This document shows positions 6,693-7,023 of a stretch of DNA of 7,023 bases, piece after piece. The first letter of the stretch is position 1, and the number at the start of each line of letters is the position of its first letter. Made by a program: the position numbers and the translations under genes. The notes under the pieces are model-generated. The model saw only the letters and a program-made list of their open reading frames with translations, was not told the origin of the DNA and ran no database searches. This stretch comes from an uncultured Erysipelotrichaceae bacterium. Its GTDB lineage: Bacteria > Bacillota_I > Bacilli_A > RF39 > UBA660. The DNA is taken from assembly GCA_902767005.1 (NCBI GenBank), contig CACXFY010000059.1, forward strand, positions 1 to 7,023, given 5' to 3'.

Positions 6693-6719
6693 AAAAGAAC
6701 CAATTATTTGGTTCTTTTT
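6692..6719. terminator. Bidirectional intrinsic terminator between convergent genes
   Basis: The 12-base arm at 6692-6703 (AAAAAGAACCAA) pairs perfectly with 6708-6719 (TTGGTTCTTTTT) around the loop TTAT. Read on the plus strand, the GC-containing stem is followed by a T run; read on the minus strand the A run becomes a T run as well, so it can stop both transcripts. The plus-strand stop TAA (6690-6692) and the minus-strand stop TAA (6720-6718) sit at its two ends. Confidence 0.9.
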
Positions 6720-7023
6720 ATTTTATTAATTTTAAATAGAATATCTGACCAGCATCAGTAGTAGGTGTAATTAATCTTAATTCTTCATCATAATATACTG
6801 TAAATACTTTTTTATTACTAGTAAGATCAATACCATTTTTTCTATCAGAGAAAGAACTAGTTGTCTTAATAACAATATTATCATTATTGATTTCTTTTAC
6901 TACAAATTGTAAACGGCCAGATTTAGTATACTTCTTACCTAAAACAATATTATACTTTCTAGTTACTTCTTTAGGTTTATAATCTCTATCCCATCCAGAC
7001 CAACTAGATTCTCTTATTTGTAA
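6718..7023 (-). CDS. C-terminal part of an unidentified protein (5' end outside window)
   Basis: Reading the minus strand from base 7023, one frame stays open for 101 residues and stops at TAA (6720-6718). No start codon is claimed because the gene continues beyond the window edge. The protein begins LQIRESSWSGWDRDYKPKEV and continues with a strand-rich pattern: KYTKSGRLQFVVKEI, NNDNIVIKTT, KVFTVYYDEELRLITP, ending GQIFYLKLIK. This alternating pattern suggests a beta-sandwich or barrel-like domain. No membrane helix is visible in this part, and no family is recognised. Codon use (AGA, TTA, AAT-rich) matches the neighbours and the stop coincides with the shared terminator, which together support a real gene. 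It converges on the plus-strand unit, so it belongs to a different transcript. Confidence 0.8.
   Translation of the reverse strand, partial: LQIRESSWSGWDRDYKPKEVTRKYNIVLGKKYTKSGRLQFVVKEINNDNIVIKTTSSFSDRKNGIDLTSNKKVFTVYYDEELRLITPTTDAGQIFYLKLIK

Overview
The window is very AT-rich (roughly 70-75% A+T by eye) and carries compact, mostly same-strand genes typical of a low-GC Gram-positive bacterium. A GatB tRNA amidotransferase subunit, a lipoteichoic acid synthase-type enzyme, a YihY/BrkB membrane protein and Shine-Dalgarno sites close to the Bacillus consensus point to the Firmicutes. The extreme AT content and short spacers suggest an uncultured gut Bacilli/Erysipelotrichia/RF39-like lineage, but that placement is inference. 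TGA is used as a stop (the lipoteichoic acid synthase gene ends in an ATGA overlap) and tryptophan is encoded by TGG, so the standard bacterial code 11 fits and the Mycoplasma code does not.

Layout. (1) Positions 1-516 hold the 3' end of gatB. (2) A promoter at 525-553 opens a tight three-gene unit. Its members are a small single-pass membrane protein of unknown family (574-1020), a large sensor with two tandem solute-binding-like extracellular domains and a cytoplasmic degenerate GGDEF domain (1036-3075), and a six-helix YihY/BrkB protein (3087-3953). A hairpin terminator whose loop contains the last stop codon closes the unit. (3) An extended -10 promoter overlaps that terminator and drives a second unit: an LTA synthase-like enzyme (4000-6069), translationally coupled by an ATGA overlap to a small single-pass membrane protein (6066-6692). 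(4) A symmetric 12-bp hairpin (6692-6719) acts as a shared terminator between this unit and a convergent minus-strand gene whose C-terminal end occupies 6718-7023; this last gene is truncated by the window edge.

How it may work together. After gatB, every plus-strand gene encodes a membrane or cell-surface protein. The first unit looks like an envelope sensing module: a receptor resembling amino-acid-binding proteins linked to a nucleotide-cyclase-like domain that lacks a key metal ligand, flanked by two membrane proteins. The second looks like polymer synthesis on the outer face of the membrane plus an accessory protein. A functional link between the two units is not shown by the sequence. 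There are no rRNA or tRNA genes, CRISPR arrays, transposases or other mobile-element signs, and no gene-free stretch longer than about 60 bases.
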